Shown here: positions 17,126 through 26,380 of the stretch, piece after piece
How positions within the stretch are numbered: the first letter of the stretch is position 1
Layout of the letters: each line of letters begins with the position of its first letter
From: Opitutaceae bacterium
Lineage (GTDB): Bacteria; Verrucomicrobiota; Verrucomicrobiia; Opitutales; Opitutaceae
Assembly: GCA_028691845.1 (NCBI GenBank)
Contig: JAQUYL010000003.1
Coordinates: 103,862-167,861, forward strand
Length of the DNA stretch: 64,000 nucleotides
Direction of reading: 5' to 3'
The notes under the pieces: generated by a model
Seen by the model: the letters and a program-made list of their open reading frames with translations, nothing else
The model's database searches: none
Told to the model about the DNA's origin: nothing
Position numbers and translations under genes: made by a program

Positions 17126-18054
17126 GCTTTGACGGCCAAGGTGTGGTGGAAACGATCCAGGGCCGGGGTCACCATCTCCCGGCAGAGGGCATTGAAATCC
17201 AACCCCACGCAACGCGCGCTCATGGGCAGCAGACTCGTCTCCTTCATGCCCGGCAGTGTGTTGATTTCGAGCAGGTAGGGCTCCCCTTCGCCGGACAGCA
17301 TGAAATCGATCCGCGCGTAATCGCGGCAGCCGCACGCGGCGAAGGCGGTTTCCGCCATGCGCCGCATCTCGGCCGCCACGTCGTCCGGCAAGGCGGCGGG
17401 CGCATGATATTCAGTCAGGCCCTTGGTGTACTTGCTCGTATAGTCGAACGTCCCTGACCTGGGAACAATCTCGACGATACCCATCGCACGGCCGCGCAGC
17501 AGTCCGACCGTGAATTCCCGGCCCAGAATGCGGCGCTCGGCCACCCAATCGCCCTCGCGCACCCCGTCGAGCGCGTGCGCCAGATCGGTCTGGTTCGCGT
17601 TCATCTGCAATCCCACGCTGCTGCCCTGCCGGTTGGGTTTCAGCACAATCTGCGAACCGAGTTCAGCGGACAGCCCGGCGGCTGTGGGTTTGTTTGCAGC
17701 GTTGAAAAAACGCCCCGGAGCCACCCGCACACCCATGGCGGAAACGCTCTGGCGGGTTCGCCATTTGTCGAAGCAAAGGCCGCTCGCCGTGGCGTCGCAA
17801 CCCGCATAGGTGATCCCAGCCTCATCAAGCAGGCGCTGCATGCCGCCGTCTTCCCCGAAAACCCCGTGCAAAGTGGAAAAAACCACTTGCCCCTCCGGGT
17901 CCAGGCCGGCCGGCAGCAAGTCGTCCAAAACCTGGATCAACTGCGTGGGATGCGAGTGGGCCAGCGCCATGGCTGCGGCCTTGCCCGAACCGAGCGAAAC
18001 CTCGCGCTCGGCTGAGGTCCCCCCGCACAAAACTGTCACGACCGGTCCATTCAT
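17122..18054 (-). CDS. ddl: D-alanine--D-alanine ligase
   Basis: 310 residues, ATP-grasp fold. It makes the D-Ala-D-Ala dipeptide that MurF adds to the peptidoglycan stem. Motifs: GGTSAEREVSLGSG, the LHGVFGEDGG loop, KPNRQGSSVG (ATP and omega loop), YTSKYTKG, and DFMLSGEGEPYLLEINTLPG (metal and D-Ala binding). The start overlaps the murC-murB stop (ATGA) and its stop overlaps the ftsQ start. Confidence 0.96.
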   Translation of the reverse strand: MNGPVVTVLCGGTSAEREVSLGSGKAAAMALAHSHPTQLIQVLDDLLPAGLDPEGQVVFSTLHGVFGEDGGMQRLLDEAGITYAGCDATASGLCFDKWRTRQSVSAMGVRVAPGRFFNAANKPTAAGLSAELGSQIVLKPNRQGSSVGLQMNANQTDLAHALDGVREGDWVAERRILGREFTVGLLRGRAMGIVEIVPRSGTFDYTSKYTKGLTEYHAPAALPDDVAAEMRRMAETAFAACGCRDYARIDFMLSGEGEPYLLEINTLPGMKETSLLPMSARCVGLDFNALCREMVTPALDRFHHTLAVKA

Positions 18055-20387
18055 AATACCTCACCCCATTCCTTGCCGCAGAGCAGCACCTCGGGCTCGA
18101 GCTCGATGCCGCGCGCCTGCTTGACGCGTTCCCGCACCCGGCGCATGAGCGCGATGATGTCCGCGCTCGTCGCGTGTCCTTGGTTGACGATGAAATTGGC
18201 ATGCACGGACGACACCATGGCGTCCCCGATCCGTTCGCCCTTGAGGCCGGCCTCGTCGATCAGCTTGCCCGCGGACTGGCCCGGGGGATTCTTGAATACG
18301 CAACCGGCACTCGGCTCGCGCGGCTGGGTTTCTTGGCGCTTCCTCTGGTAAAACTCGATCCGGCTGCGGATCTCGGCAGCGTCCGCCCGGGCGGCGGGCA
18401 TGAGCAACGCGCCGAGAGCGATCGCCTTTCCCAGGTCGGGGCAACGCCGGTAATGGAAATGCATGTCCGCCTTTTTCAGCACTCGCCGCTCCCCCTGGAA
18501 CGTCATGAGGTGCACCTCCTCCACCACGTCGAACATCCAGCCGCCCATCGCGCCGGCGTTCATGCGCAACGCACCACCGACCGAACCGGGAATCCCTTCA
18601 AGAAACTCGAAGCCCTGCAGGCCGGCCTTGGCGGCCAGTCCGCACAGCTGTTTCAGCCTCAGGCCCGCCCCCACCCACACGCGGCCGTCCGGCTGCAGTT
18701 CGAACTGCTTCCAGTTTGCGTGTCCCAAGCTCAGCACCAGTCCGTCCACGCCTTCATCGGGCACGATGATATTGGAGCCGCGACCGAGGACAAAGACGGG
18801 CAGGCCGCGCGCGTCAGCAGTTTTCAGGAGCAACTGCAGATCGTCCGGATTCGCGGGTTCCGCGTAGATCCGCGCTGGACCGCCGACCCGCATGGTCGTC
18901 TTGGCCCCGAGCGCCTCCCCTTCGACCAGTCTGGTCGCCGAGGAAACGGCACCGCGCGCCCCGGTCAGAAAACCGGTCCATGCCGCCTCGCGCTGCTCCT
19001 CGGCCTGCAAGCGGGCGGCGAACTGCCGCGCCGTTTGATCAATATCTCCCGCTCCCACAAAAACCAGCGTGTCGCCGTCGCGCAGCGCGGTCCGTATCGC
19101 GGCCGGCAATCCGGCATCGTTGCCCGGCAGATGGGTCACCGGCATGGCGGCGCCGGTTTTCCTTATTTCCGCGTAAAGGTCGGCCGTCGTCCCACCTGGG
19201 ACAGGTGTTTCGCTCGCCGCATATACGTCCATCAGGAAAAGGGCGTCGGCCCCGGCCAACGCCGCAGCGAACTCCGTCTTGAACTGAGCGGTGCGGGTGT
19301 AGCGATGCGGTTGGAAGACCACCAGCAGGCGTCCGGCCGCGCCCTGCCGTAACGCGCCAAGCAGGGCGCGGATTTCCGTCGGATGGTGGGCGTAGTCCTC
19401 GTAGATTGTGCAACCTTTCGCCGCCTGGATCTGGCTCTGCCGGCGGCGCACTCCGGCAAAGGCCGCCAGGGAGTTGCCGGCGATCCCGGCCCCGAGATAT
19501 TGCGCGACTGCAAGCGCCGCCCCGGCATTGGCCGCGTTGAAGTCGCCTCGCGCCCGCACGATCGCCTCGTGCAGGGTAAACCGGCCGCCCAGTCCAAGTT
19601 TCTGCCCCGCGGTAATGTCACCTAATAGGTTACATTTGAAATCCCCGGTGCGCCCGAAGGTGAACACGGGCGCCCGCAGGTCGCCTCGGGCCACCAGTCG
19701 CGCGGAAACCGGGCAGGCATCACTGATGAACACCGCACTCCGGGTGCGGGCAAAAAGCGCGGCGAATGTCGCCTCAAGGTCGGCGATCTGCAGATAAAAA
19801 TCAGGATGGTCCCAGTCGAGATTGACGGCGAGGGTGATTTCGGGCGCAAAGCCGTCGATGGTGCCGTCGCTTTCGTCGATTTCGGCGATCACCCAGTTGG
19901 TTGAGCCGACGCGCGCCGGCGGCAGGGCATCGTCATTGAAAAGCCCGCCGAGCAACCAGCCGCAGGGAAAGCCCGCGGACTGCAAGGCCGTGATGAGCAT
20001 GGCCGTTGTCGTCGTCTTGCCGTGCGAGCCGACAACGGCGACGAGCTTTTTCCCGCGCGTCAGTTCTGCCAGCATTTCGCCGCGGCGCACTTGCGGTATG
20101 CCCCGAACCGCGGCGGCGCGGCGCGTGGGATGGGGCGCTGCAACCGCCGATGAAAACACCACAGCCTCCGCCTCTGCCGGCAGCGTGCCGGGAGGCACGA
20201 GTTGCACTCCGGCACGCTGGAGCCAGCCCTGCGTGGCGGGATTCCAGTGGTCGTCCTCCGCCGTGACGGCGACACCCAGCTGGGCCAGGAAGAGGCCGAG
20301 CGGAGCCATGCCCATGCCTCCCGCCCCCACCAGATGAAGGACGCGGACCGGACGGCCGAAAAGGGTTGGGTGGGATTTGGATCTCAT
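18051..20387 (-). CDS. murC-murB: Bifunctional UDP-MurNAc--L-alanine ligase / UDP-GlcNAc-enolpyruvate reductase (MurC-MurB fusion)
   Basis: 778 residues from the ATG at 20387, which shares one base with the murG stop (TGATG). Residues about 1-460 are MurC: HLVGAGGMGMAPLG (UDP binding), GSHGKTTTTAM (ATP P-loop), IDESDGTIDGF, NLDWDHPDFY and EDYAHHPTEI. After a short linker (about 460-480), residues 480-778 are MurB: TTMRVGGPA, GRGSNIIV, FEFLEGIPGSVGGALRMNAG and PEVLLCG. The MurB proton-donor position, Ser in E. coli MurB, is Cys here (SAGCVFKNP, near residue 695), a substitution that also appears in other MurBs. The fusion joins the reductive step and L-Ala addition, which are consecutive. No frameshift or internal start splits it. 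Confidence 0.95.
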   Translation of the reverse strand: MRSKSHPTLFGRPVRVLHLVGAGGMGMAPLGLFLAQLGVAVTAEDDHWNPATQGWLQRAGVQLVPPGTLPAEAEAVVFSSAVAAPHPTRRAAAVRGIPQVRRGEMLAELTRGKKLVAVVGSHGKTTTTAMLITALQSAGFPCGWLLGGLFNDDALPPARVGSTNWVIAEIDESDGTIDGFAPEITLAVNLDWDHPDFYLQIADLEATFAALFARTRSAVFISDACPVSARLVARGDLRAPVFTFGRTGDFKCNLLGDITAGQKLGLGGRFTLHEAIVRARGDFNAANAGAALAVAQYLGAGIAGNSLAAFAGVRRRQSQIQAAKGCTIYEDYAHHPTEIRALLGALRQGAAGRLLVVFQPHRYTRTAQFKTEFAAALAGADALFLMDVYAASETPVPGGTTADLYAEIRKTGAAMPVTHLPGNDAGLPAAIRTALRDGDTLVFVGAGDIDQTARQFAARLQAEEQREAAWTGFLTGARGAVSSATRLVEGEALGAKTTMRVGGPARIYAEPANPDDLQLLLKTADARGLPVFVLGRGSNIIVPDEGVDGLVLSLGHANWKQFELQPDGRVWVGAGLRLKQLCGLAAKAGLQGFEFLEGIPGSVGGALRMNAGAMGGWMFDVVEEVHLMTFQGERRVLKKADMHFHYRRCPDLGKAIALGALLMPAARADAAEIRSRIEFYQRKRQETQPREPSAGCVFKNPPGQSAGKLIDEAGLKGERIGDAMVSSVHANFIVNQGHATSADIIALMRRVRERVKQARGIELEPEVLLCGKEWGEVL

Positions 20388-21511
20388 CAGGCAGCGGCCG
20401 ATTGGCGGGGATCCGGAGACATCGTCGCCGACGTCAATTCCTCGAGGTCGTGCACGATGACGGCGCTGCTGGTCTCCTGCGACATGCGGCACAGATTGCC
20501 GCGAAATTTGTTCAGGAGCCAGTCGTTGAAAATCATATCGAGCACCTCCTGTTTGAGGGTGTTGAGCGCCGGCTGCTCGATGAGGATGCCGCCGCCCTGC
20601 TGCTCGAAGTAGCGAGCGTTGGCCAACTGATGGTTGTCGGCAGCCTGCGGGTAGGGCACGAGGAGCGCGGGAGTCTGGCAGCGCACCAGCTCGGCCAAGG
20701 TCCCGGCGCCGGCGCGGCTGAGCACGAGGTCGGCCGCCGAAAACAGGCTGGCGACGTCATCGCAAAAGGGCACGAACCACGCGCGCACGACGGAACCGTT
20801 CTGGGCAGGAAATTCCCGGACCCCTTCCCGGCCCTTGCCCAGTCCGGTAACACAGTAGACTTGGATGCCTTCACGCGCGAGAGCAGCGAGGTTGTCCTCG
20901 ATCCACTGGTTGAGTGGACCCGAACCCTGGCTCCCGCCGAAAATGACCAGCAGTTTCTGCTCCGGATCGACGCCCAGTTTCTGCCGCGCCTCGGAGCGCG
21001 GCAACCGCCGGATCTCGCGGCGCACCGGCAGCCCGGTGTGGCGGACGAGCACCCCCCGGATCCCTGGCAGCCGCACGCCAGGCGGCAGATAGAGGCGGCG
21101 CGCCAGGTCCGCCAGCAGCCGGATGGCGCGCCCGGGAACGCGGTTGGCCTCGTGCAATGCGACCGGAATGCCGAGCAGGCGGCCTGCCACGACCATGCCG
21201 GCGTTGGTGAATCCGCCAAAACCCACGATGGCGTCGGGCCGGTGTTGCCGCAGGTACCGGAAGCTAAAGACGAGGCTGTGCGACTGCCCCCATATGCACC
21301 GCGCAAGCACGCCGGGTCGCCAGCCAAACGGCGCTCCCGGGATGCGCGCAATCGCCAGATGCGGATATTTTTCGCAGAGGCGGGTATCGACCTTCTTGCG
21401 GCTGATGAGCAGCGTCACTTCGTGACCGCGGGCCATCAGATCCTCGGCCAGGGCAATGCCGGGTGAGAGATGGCCGCCCGTGCCGCCGCAGGCGATGAGG
21501 AACCGTTTCAT
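20387..21511 (-). CDS. murG: UDP-GlcNAc--MurNAc-pentapeptide-undecaprenyl GlcNAc transferase
   Basis: 374 residues, GT28. It adds GlcNAc to lipid I to form lipid II at the inner membrane face. Motifs: ACGGTGGHLSPG (N-terminal G-loop), GFGGFTNAGMVVAGRLLGIP, HEANRVPGRA (lipid I site), and FGGSQGSGPLN with LSRAGAGTLAEL in the UDP-GlcNAc-binding domain. The start overlaps the ftsW stop as ATGA and the stop overlaps the murC start, so translation is coupled on both sides. Confidence 0.96.
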   Translation of the reverse strand: MKRFLIACGGTGGHLSPGIALAEDLMARGHEVTLLISRKKVDTRLCEKYPHLAIARIPGAPFGWRPGVLARCIWGQSHSLVFSFRYLRQHRPDAIVGFGGFTNAGMVVAGRLLGIPVALHEANRVPGRAIRLLADLARRLYLPPGVRLPGIRGVLVRHTGLPVRREIRRLPRSEARQKLGVDPEQKLLVIFGGSQGSGPLNQWIEDNLAALAREGIQVYCVTGLGKGREGVREFPAQNGSVVRAWFVPFCDDVASLFSAADLVLSRAGAGTLAELVRCQTPALLVPYPQAADNHQLANARYFEQQGGGILIEQPALNTLKQEVLDMIFNDWLLNKFRGNLCRMSQETSSAVIVHDLEELTSATMSPDPRQSAAA

Positions 21512-22674
21512 GCGGCCACCTCCGTCATGGAGCGCCGGTGCTGGAGCGGCTTGGGCCGTGTCCAGGTGCGCTGCGTGTTGATGATGATGCCAACGAGCAG
21601 CCCCATCAACAGGAGGTTGGAGCCGCCCGCGCTGATAAACGGCAGGGACATTCCTTTCGTCGGGAGCATGCCGGTGACCACCCCAAGATTGATGACGGCC
21701 TGAAGGCAGATGAGCAGGAGGCAGCCGGTCACGAGCAGAAACTGGAACAGGTTGGGCGCCCGGCGCACGTGAATGAGCCCGGCCACGAAGATCGCCATGA
21801 ACAGCGCCACCACAAGCAGGGTGAAAAGGAGCCCGAGCTCCTCCCCGAGGATGGCGAAAATAAAGTCCGTGTGCGCCTCGGGCAGGAACGACATTTGCTG
21901 CCGGCCGTTGCCCAAACCGACTCCGCCGAGGCCGCCGGAGGCAAACGCCAGGATGGCCTGCCAGAGCTGGTAGGCGCCCGTGTCGCGGGAAGCGTCAATG
22001 TCGAGAAACGATGTGATGCGGCGCAGCCGCACGGGATCGTGCAAAACGAACACCGTCACCGCCGCCAGTGCGGCCAGATTGATGGGCGCCAGATAACGCA
22101 GGGAGACGCCGGCGAGAAACAGCAGGAGCATGCCCACCACCCCAGTCAAAACGGTCGTGCCGAGATCGGGTTCCAGCAGGATAAGCAGGGCGAAGGCGCC
22201 GATAATCCCGGACGGGACCAGCGCCCCATGGACAAGGCTTTTGAGCCGGTTTTGGTTGAGGGCCAGGTAGTGCGCCAGCACGAAGACAAGCCCCAGCTTG
22301 GCGAACTCCGACACCTGCAGGCGCAGGAAGCCGAGGCCCAGCCAGCGACGGCTGCCCTTCACCGCCACGCCGACCTGGGGAATGAGCACCAGCACGAGTC
22401 CGATGAGCGCCACGGCGCCCACGATCCAGGTATAACGGCGAAGCTGTTCGAGGTCGGCGCGGGACATGAACCAGCCAGCCACGATCGAAAGCGCCAGGAA
22501 GATCAACTGCTTGTAGAGATAGGCATAGGGTCCGCCCTTGGCTGTGGAACTGGCGCTAAACAGCACCGCTAGGCCGATGGCGAGAAGCGCGGCTACGCAG
22601 ATGAAGATAACGCTGGCTGGCGTGATCTTCAGGGTGCGGCGGTGGGAGTGCGCGGCGCTCGAATGGCTCACCAT
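21508..22674 (-). CDS. ftsW: Septal peptidoglycan glycosyltransferase FtsW (SEDS family)
   Basis: 388 residues with ten predicted membrane helices. It polymerises lipid II at the septum together with its class B PBP partner (FtsI here). Seen: GSRRWLGLGFLRLQVSEFAK, the catalytic Asp in LLLEPDLGTT, HTDFIFAILGEELG, and GLLPTKGMSLPFISAGGSNL (here GMLPTKGMS). Position between the LysM gene and murG in the dcw cluster supports FtsW rather than RodA. Confidence 0.95.
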   Translation of the reverse strand: MVSHSSAAHSHRRTLKITPASVIFICVAALLAIGLAVLFSASSTAKGGPYAYLYKQLIFLALSIVAGWFMSRADLEQLRRYTWIVGAVALIGLVLVLIPQVGVAVKGSRRWLGLGFLRLQVSEFAKLGLVFVLAHYLALNQNRLKSLVHGALVPSGIIGAFALLILLEPDLGTTVLTGVVGMLLLFLAGVSLRYLAPINLAALAAVTVFVLHDPVRLRRITSFLDIDASRDTGAYQLWQAILAFASGGLGGVGLGNGRQQMSFLPEAHTDFIFAILGEELGLLFTLLVVALFMAIFVAGLIHVRRAPNLFQFLLVTGCLLLICLQAVINLGVVTGMLPTKGMSLPFISAGGSNLLLMGLLVGIIINTQRTWTRPKPLQHRRSMTEVAA

Positions 22675-22695
22675 GGTGGATGACGGCGGGAAGAC

Positions 22696-23796
22696 TCAGA
22701 TGCTTTGGGACGGGCTGGAGGGATCCTTGGGTTCCTCAATCTTGATGGTCGGCACATCGGTCCCCGTTTCCTTCAGGCCCGAATCGAGGTCCTGGCCGGG
22801 AGGAGGAGGGGTGATTTCAAAGCGGGGAGCACTGGACGGCGCCGGGGTGACAGTGGGAGCGGCCGGTGCCGCGGGCGGCGGGGTTGACTCGACCGCCTGC
22901 TTGCTGCCGACGGGCTTGAAACCGGGAATGATGAGCTTCTGGCCGGCCCGGATCTTGGCGGGATCGGTGATGTTGTTGGCGGTGGCCAGCTCGCCGACTG
23001 TTATCTGATACTTGCGGGCGATGGTTGCGAGTTTCTCCCCCGGCAGAACCACGTGCTCCAGCGCTTCTCCTTGGGCGCGTGGGGAGGCCGTAAACGTACT
23101 GGCCGCGCTGGCGGCGGTGTATTCGGCCGTCGCTTTCGCGCCGACTGGGAGGCGCAATTCCTGCCCGGTTTGCACCAAGTCGCTCGTAAGATTGTTGGCG
23201 GCCTTGAGCGCGGTGACAGTGGTGCCATGCCGCTTCGCAATGCTGGAGAGGGAGTCGCCCGACACGACTTTGTAGGTCTGGCCTTCCCCGGTCGCCGCAA
23301 CCGGACCGTAGGCTGCCGCGGCCAGGCCGGGCCTGCCGGGAATGATGAGTTTTTTTCCGGGCTGCAGCGTGCTGCCTGCACTCAGATTGTTGGTTTTCGC
23401 GAGTTCGCTGACAGTGAGGCCGTTTTTCTTGGCGATCGTCCACAGGCTGTCCCCCTTCACAACCGTGTAGGTGCTGACCGGAGCCACATCCTCGACCACC
23501 GGCTTGGAGGGAGTCACCGCGGCCGCCGCCGGCGAACCCGGACGCGTTGGGGCCGCCCGGCCCGGCGCGTAGGAAGGACTATAGGTGATCGGGGATCCCG
23601 CCGCACCGCCGCCGGTGCTCAGATCGACCGGCGTGGAGGCATAATTGACCGTGGATGCGCTCGTGGCGGAGGGCACTGTGGAATCGGGAGTGGGCACATT
23701 GCGCGGGTTGGACTGGCATCCGGGGCTGGCAAAGATGAACAGGAAAGCGAGCAGGTGAAGTGCGACGACTGCTCCGAAGATCTGGAGAATTTTCAT
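22696..23796 (-). CDS. Cell-wall-binding protein with three LysM domains, possibly a lipoprotein
   Basis: 366 residues. A hydrophobic N-terminal segment (ILQIFGAVVALHLLAFLFIF) ends in SPGC with Cys27, an imperfect lipobox; it could also be a simple anchor. After a Ser/Pro/Ala-rich spacer come three LysM domains at about 109-154, 174-219 and 247-292 (YTVVKGDSLWTIAKKNGLTV; YKVVSGDSLSSIAKRHGTTV; HVVLPGEKLATIARKYQITV). A Pro-rich tail (about 300-366) has no enzymatic domain. LysM binds peptidoglycan GlcNAc units. It lies 54 nt after murD and 21 nt before ftsW, so it is expressed with the division machinery; a role in linking division proteins to the wall is inferred. Confidence 0.88.
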   Translation of the reverse strand: MKILQIFGAVVALHLLAFLFIFASPGCQSNPRNVPTPDSTVPSATSASTVNYASTPVDLSTGGGAAGSPITYSPSYAPGRAAPTRPGSPAAAAVTPSKPVVEDVAPVSTYTVVKGDSLWTIAKKNGLTVSELAKTNNLSAGSTLQPGKKLIIPGRPGLAAAAYGPVAATGEGQTYKVVSGDSLSSIAKRHGTTVTALKAANNLTSDLVQTGQELRLPVGAKATAEYTAASAASTFTASPRAQGEALEHVVLPGEKLATIARKYQITVGELATANNITDPAKIRAGQKLIIPGFKPVGSKQAVESTPPPAAPAAPTVTPAPSSAPRFEITPPPPGQDLDSGLKETGTDVPTIKIEEPKDPSSPSQSI

Positions 23797-23850
23797 GACG
23801 CGAATATAGGTCGGTAGGTTGGCGAGTTAATATTCAGGAAATAGGGTTTT

Positions 23851-25152
23851 TCACAGCTTATCCACAATCTTTTCGAACTGTAAACCGCGGTCGTCGTAAC
23901 CGCGAAACATGTCGAAACTGGCAAAGCCGGGGCTGAGCAGGATGTGATTGCCCGGACCGGCAAGGGCGAAAGCGGCGCGTACGGCCTCGTCGAGCGTGGT
24001 GCAAGTGGTGGCCGGCACATGAACCTCGCGGCAATGGCGGGCCAGTTCTGGCCGGGTTTCCCCGATGAGAAAGGCATGCCGGATTTTCGGGCGGATACGC
24101 CGAACGAACCCTCCGAGGTCGCCTCCCTTGGCCTTCCCCCCTCCGATCCACAGCACGGGCCGGTCAAAGGTCGCCAGGGCCGCTTCGACGGCGTGAAAGT
24201 TGGTGGCTTTCGAGTCGTTCCAGAAGGTGACGCCGCGGCGCTCCACCACCCGCGCGAGCCGGTGCTTGCCCAGTTTGAAGGAACGAGCAGCGGTGTAGAG
24301 CATTCCTCCGGGCAGGCCGGCCTGCCGCCACCAGGCGGCGGCCAGGAGGAAATTCTCCCGCTGCGGATAACCCGCAAACACCGTGCCGGCCAGCTGCGGA
24401 TCAGCTGGCTGGTCCTCGGTGGCGAGGCAGGCCGCCGCCGGAAGCTCGCGGCCGAACTGCCGGGCAAAGCGCTGCACGGATGAACCGACCAATAGGGCCC
24501 CTGTGGGCCGGCCGCCAGCGCGCGCGGGAAGGTCCGTCAGCGTCTGCTCCACGAGCCGCCATTTCGCGGCAAAATAATCGGCCATGCCCGTATGGCGCTC
24601 CAGGTGATCCTCGGCAAAATTGGTCCACAGCGTCGCGGTGGGCCGAAGGTGCCGCAAGGTTTCCGCCTGAAAGGAACTGACTTCACACACAGCGACCTGC
24701 ACCCGGCCGGCCTGTTCGACCACGAAACGGCTGAACGGATAGCCGACGTTGCCGGTCACCTCGGCCGGACGCCCGTTCTCCCGAAGTGCGTGGGCCAGAA
24801 ATTCGGCCAGCGTCGTCTTGCCGTTTGTGCCCGTAATCGCGACGAGCTCTTCCGGCCAGAACAGCGAGGCCAGATCGAGTTCGCCCAGGCATGTGCACCC
24901 GGCCGCCCGCGCCACGGCCAGCCATGGATGGGTGGGAACGAATCCCGGACTGGCAATGACGAGCCCATGGCGGGCCGCCTCGGTTCCAGTGAACACCGCC
25001 CGCTCCCCCTCCCCCATTTCATCGTAGACGATCCCCCGCCCGCCCAGCTCCTTCAGCAGCGTGATCACTCCCTGTCCGCTCACGCCCGCGCCGAAAATGG
25101 CCACGGGGCGCTGGAGAAGCGGCAGGAGAAAGTCTGGCGGCACGAGCGGCAT
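23851..25152 (-). CDS. murD: UDP-N-acetylmuramoyl-L-alanine--D-glutamate ligase
   Basis: 433 residues from the ATG at 25152 (MPLVPPDFLLPLLQRPVAIF). It adds D-Glu to UDP-MurNAc-L-Ala. Motifs: GAGVSGQG (N-terminal UDP-binding), SPGFVPTHPW, ITGTNGKTTLAEF (P-loop), GNVGYPF, EVSSFQAE, TNFAEDHLERHTGM, and FWNDSKATNFHAVEAAL near residue 300, with LLSPGFASFDMF at the end. All ligase signatures are intact. 112 nt separate it from mraY. Confidence 0.96.
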   Translation of the reverse strand: MPLVPPDFLLPLLQRPVAIFGAGVSGQGVITLLKELGGRGIVYDEMGEGERAVFTGTEAARHGLVIASPGFVPTHPWLAVARAAGCTCLGELDLASLFWPEELVAITGTNGKTTLAEFLAHALRENGRPAEVTGNVGYPFSRFVVEQAGRVQVAVCEVSSFQAETLRHLRPTATLWTNFAEDHLERHTGMADYFAAKWRLVEQTLTDLPARAGGRPTGALLVGSSVQRFARQFGRELPAAACLATEDQPADPQLAGTVFAGYPQRENFLLAAAWWRQAGLPGGMLYTAARSFKLGKHRLARVVERRGVTFWNDSKATNFHAVEAALATFDRPVLWIGGGKAKGGDLGGFVRRIRPKIRHAFLIGETRPELARHCREVHVPATTCTTLDEAVRAAFALAGPGNHILLSPGFASFDMFRGYDDRGLQFEKIVDKL

Positions 25153-25264
25153 AAAAGTTGGAGCAGGAACCCGTCCGTCGGTCAGTGAATTCCGGGTTTG
25201 GAGGTGAAAGAACAACCGGCGGGCGGGTTCCTACGATTGGCAGCTGCAAAGGGAGTAGGCATGA

Positions 25265-26380
25265 TCAGCGAAGCTTGAGCGTGGCGAGGCCGGCGAGCGC
25301 GCAACCAAGCGAGAGCAGCCAGAAACGGAGCACGACCTTCGATTCAGGCCAGCCGATCTTTTGAAAATGATGGTGAAGCGGCGCCATGCGGAACAGGCGC
25401 CGGCCCTCGCCAAAGCGGCATCGGGTGTACTTGAACCAGCCGACCTGCAGGATCACCGAGACGGCCTCCAACACGAACACCCCACCCACAATCACGAGCG
25501 TGACGGGCTGGTGGACCATGAAGGCCATCACGCCGATAAGTCCGCCCAGCGCCAGCGAGCCGGTGTCTCCCATGAACACCTCGGCCGGATGCGAGTTGTA
25601 CCACAGGAAGGCCATGCATGCGCCGATCAGCGCGCCGCATATCACCGTGAGTTCCCCTGTGCCGGACACGTAGCTGATAAGCAGATACTCCGAGATGCGC
25701 GCATTGCCGGCCGCATACGCCATTATGCCAAAGACCAGCGCCACCGTGATGGTACAGCCCACGGCCAGGCCGTCGAGGCCGTCGGTGAGGTTTATGGCGT
25801 TGCTGAAGCCCACGACCCAGAGATAAATGAGCACGAACAGCAGCCACCAGGGCATCGACGGAATGAGGGCATGCTTGAAAAACGGCACCCAGAGCTCGCG
25901 GATCTTCTGGGCGCTGGCCGGGTGCCAGAGCAGCACACCAAGCGCGGCCACGGTCGCGAGCGACTGCCAGGCGATCTTTTCCCAGGAGCTGATGCCGGCG
26001 CGGTGCTTGTGCACCACCTTGAGATAATCGTCGCGCCAGCCGGGTACAGTGAGTGCCGTGTAGACGAACAGGCTGGTGAAGACCCACACGTTGGGCGCCG
26101 CCCAGAGGACCGAGCTGGCGAAGACCGCGATGAAGATGATCAGTCCGCCCATGGTCGGCGTATGCTGCTTGTCGAAATATGACCCGCCGAGCGAAGCCGT
26201 GCGATCGTCGATGTAGCCGTGGCCCAGCTTGAGTTCGCGGAAACGGCGGATGAGCCAGGGGCCGATGATGAAGCCGATCACCAGCGCCGTACCGGCCGCC
26301 AGCAGGGTGCGCACCGTCAGATACCGCAGCAGGCGCAACGGTCCAAAGTAGTTTTCGAAATCGGCGAGATAGCTAAGCAT
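25265..26380 (-). CDS. mraY: Phospho-N-acetylmuramoyl-pentapeptide transferase
   Basis: 371 residues, ten membrane helices. It transfers phospho-MurNAc-pentapeptide to undecaprenyl phosphate, making lipid I. Seen: KQHTPTMGGL, WRDDYLKVVHKHRAGISSWEK (catalytic Asp pair), NAINLTDGLDGLA, FMGDTGSLALGG with the nucleophile Asp, and APLHHHFQKIGWPESKV (HHH). The N-terminus overlaps the murF stop by 8 nt. Confidence 0.96.
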   Translation of the reverse strand: MLSYLADFENYFGPLRLLRYLTVRTLLAAGTALVIGFIIGPWLIRRFRELKLGHGYIDDRTASLGGSYFDKQHTPTMGGLIIFIAVFASSVLWAAPNVWVFTSLFVYTALTVPGWRDDYLKVVHKHRAGISSWEKIAWQSLATVAALGVLLWHPASAQKIRELWVPFFKHALIPSMPWWLLFVLIYLWVVGFSNAINLTDGLDGLAVGCTITVALVFGIMAYAAGNARISEYLLISYVSGTGELTVICGALIGACMAFLWYNSHPAEVFMGDTGSLALGGLIGVMAFMVHQPVTLVIVGGVFVLEAVSVILQVGWFKYTRCRFGEGRRLFRMAPLHHHFQKIGWPESKVVLRFWLLSLGCALAGLATLKLR

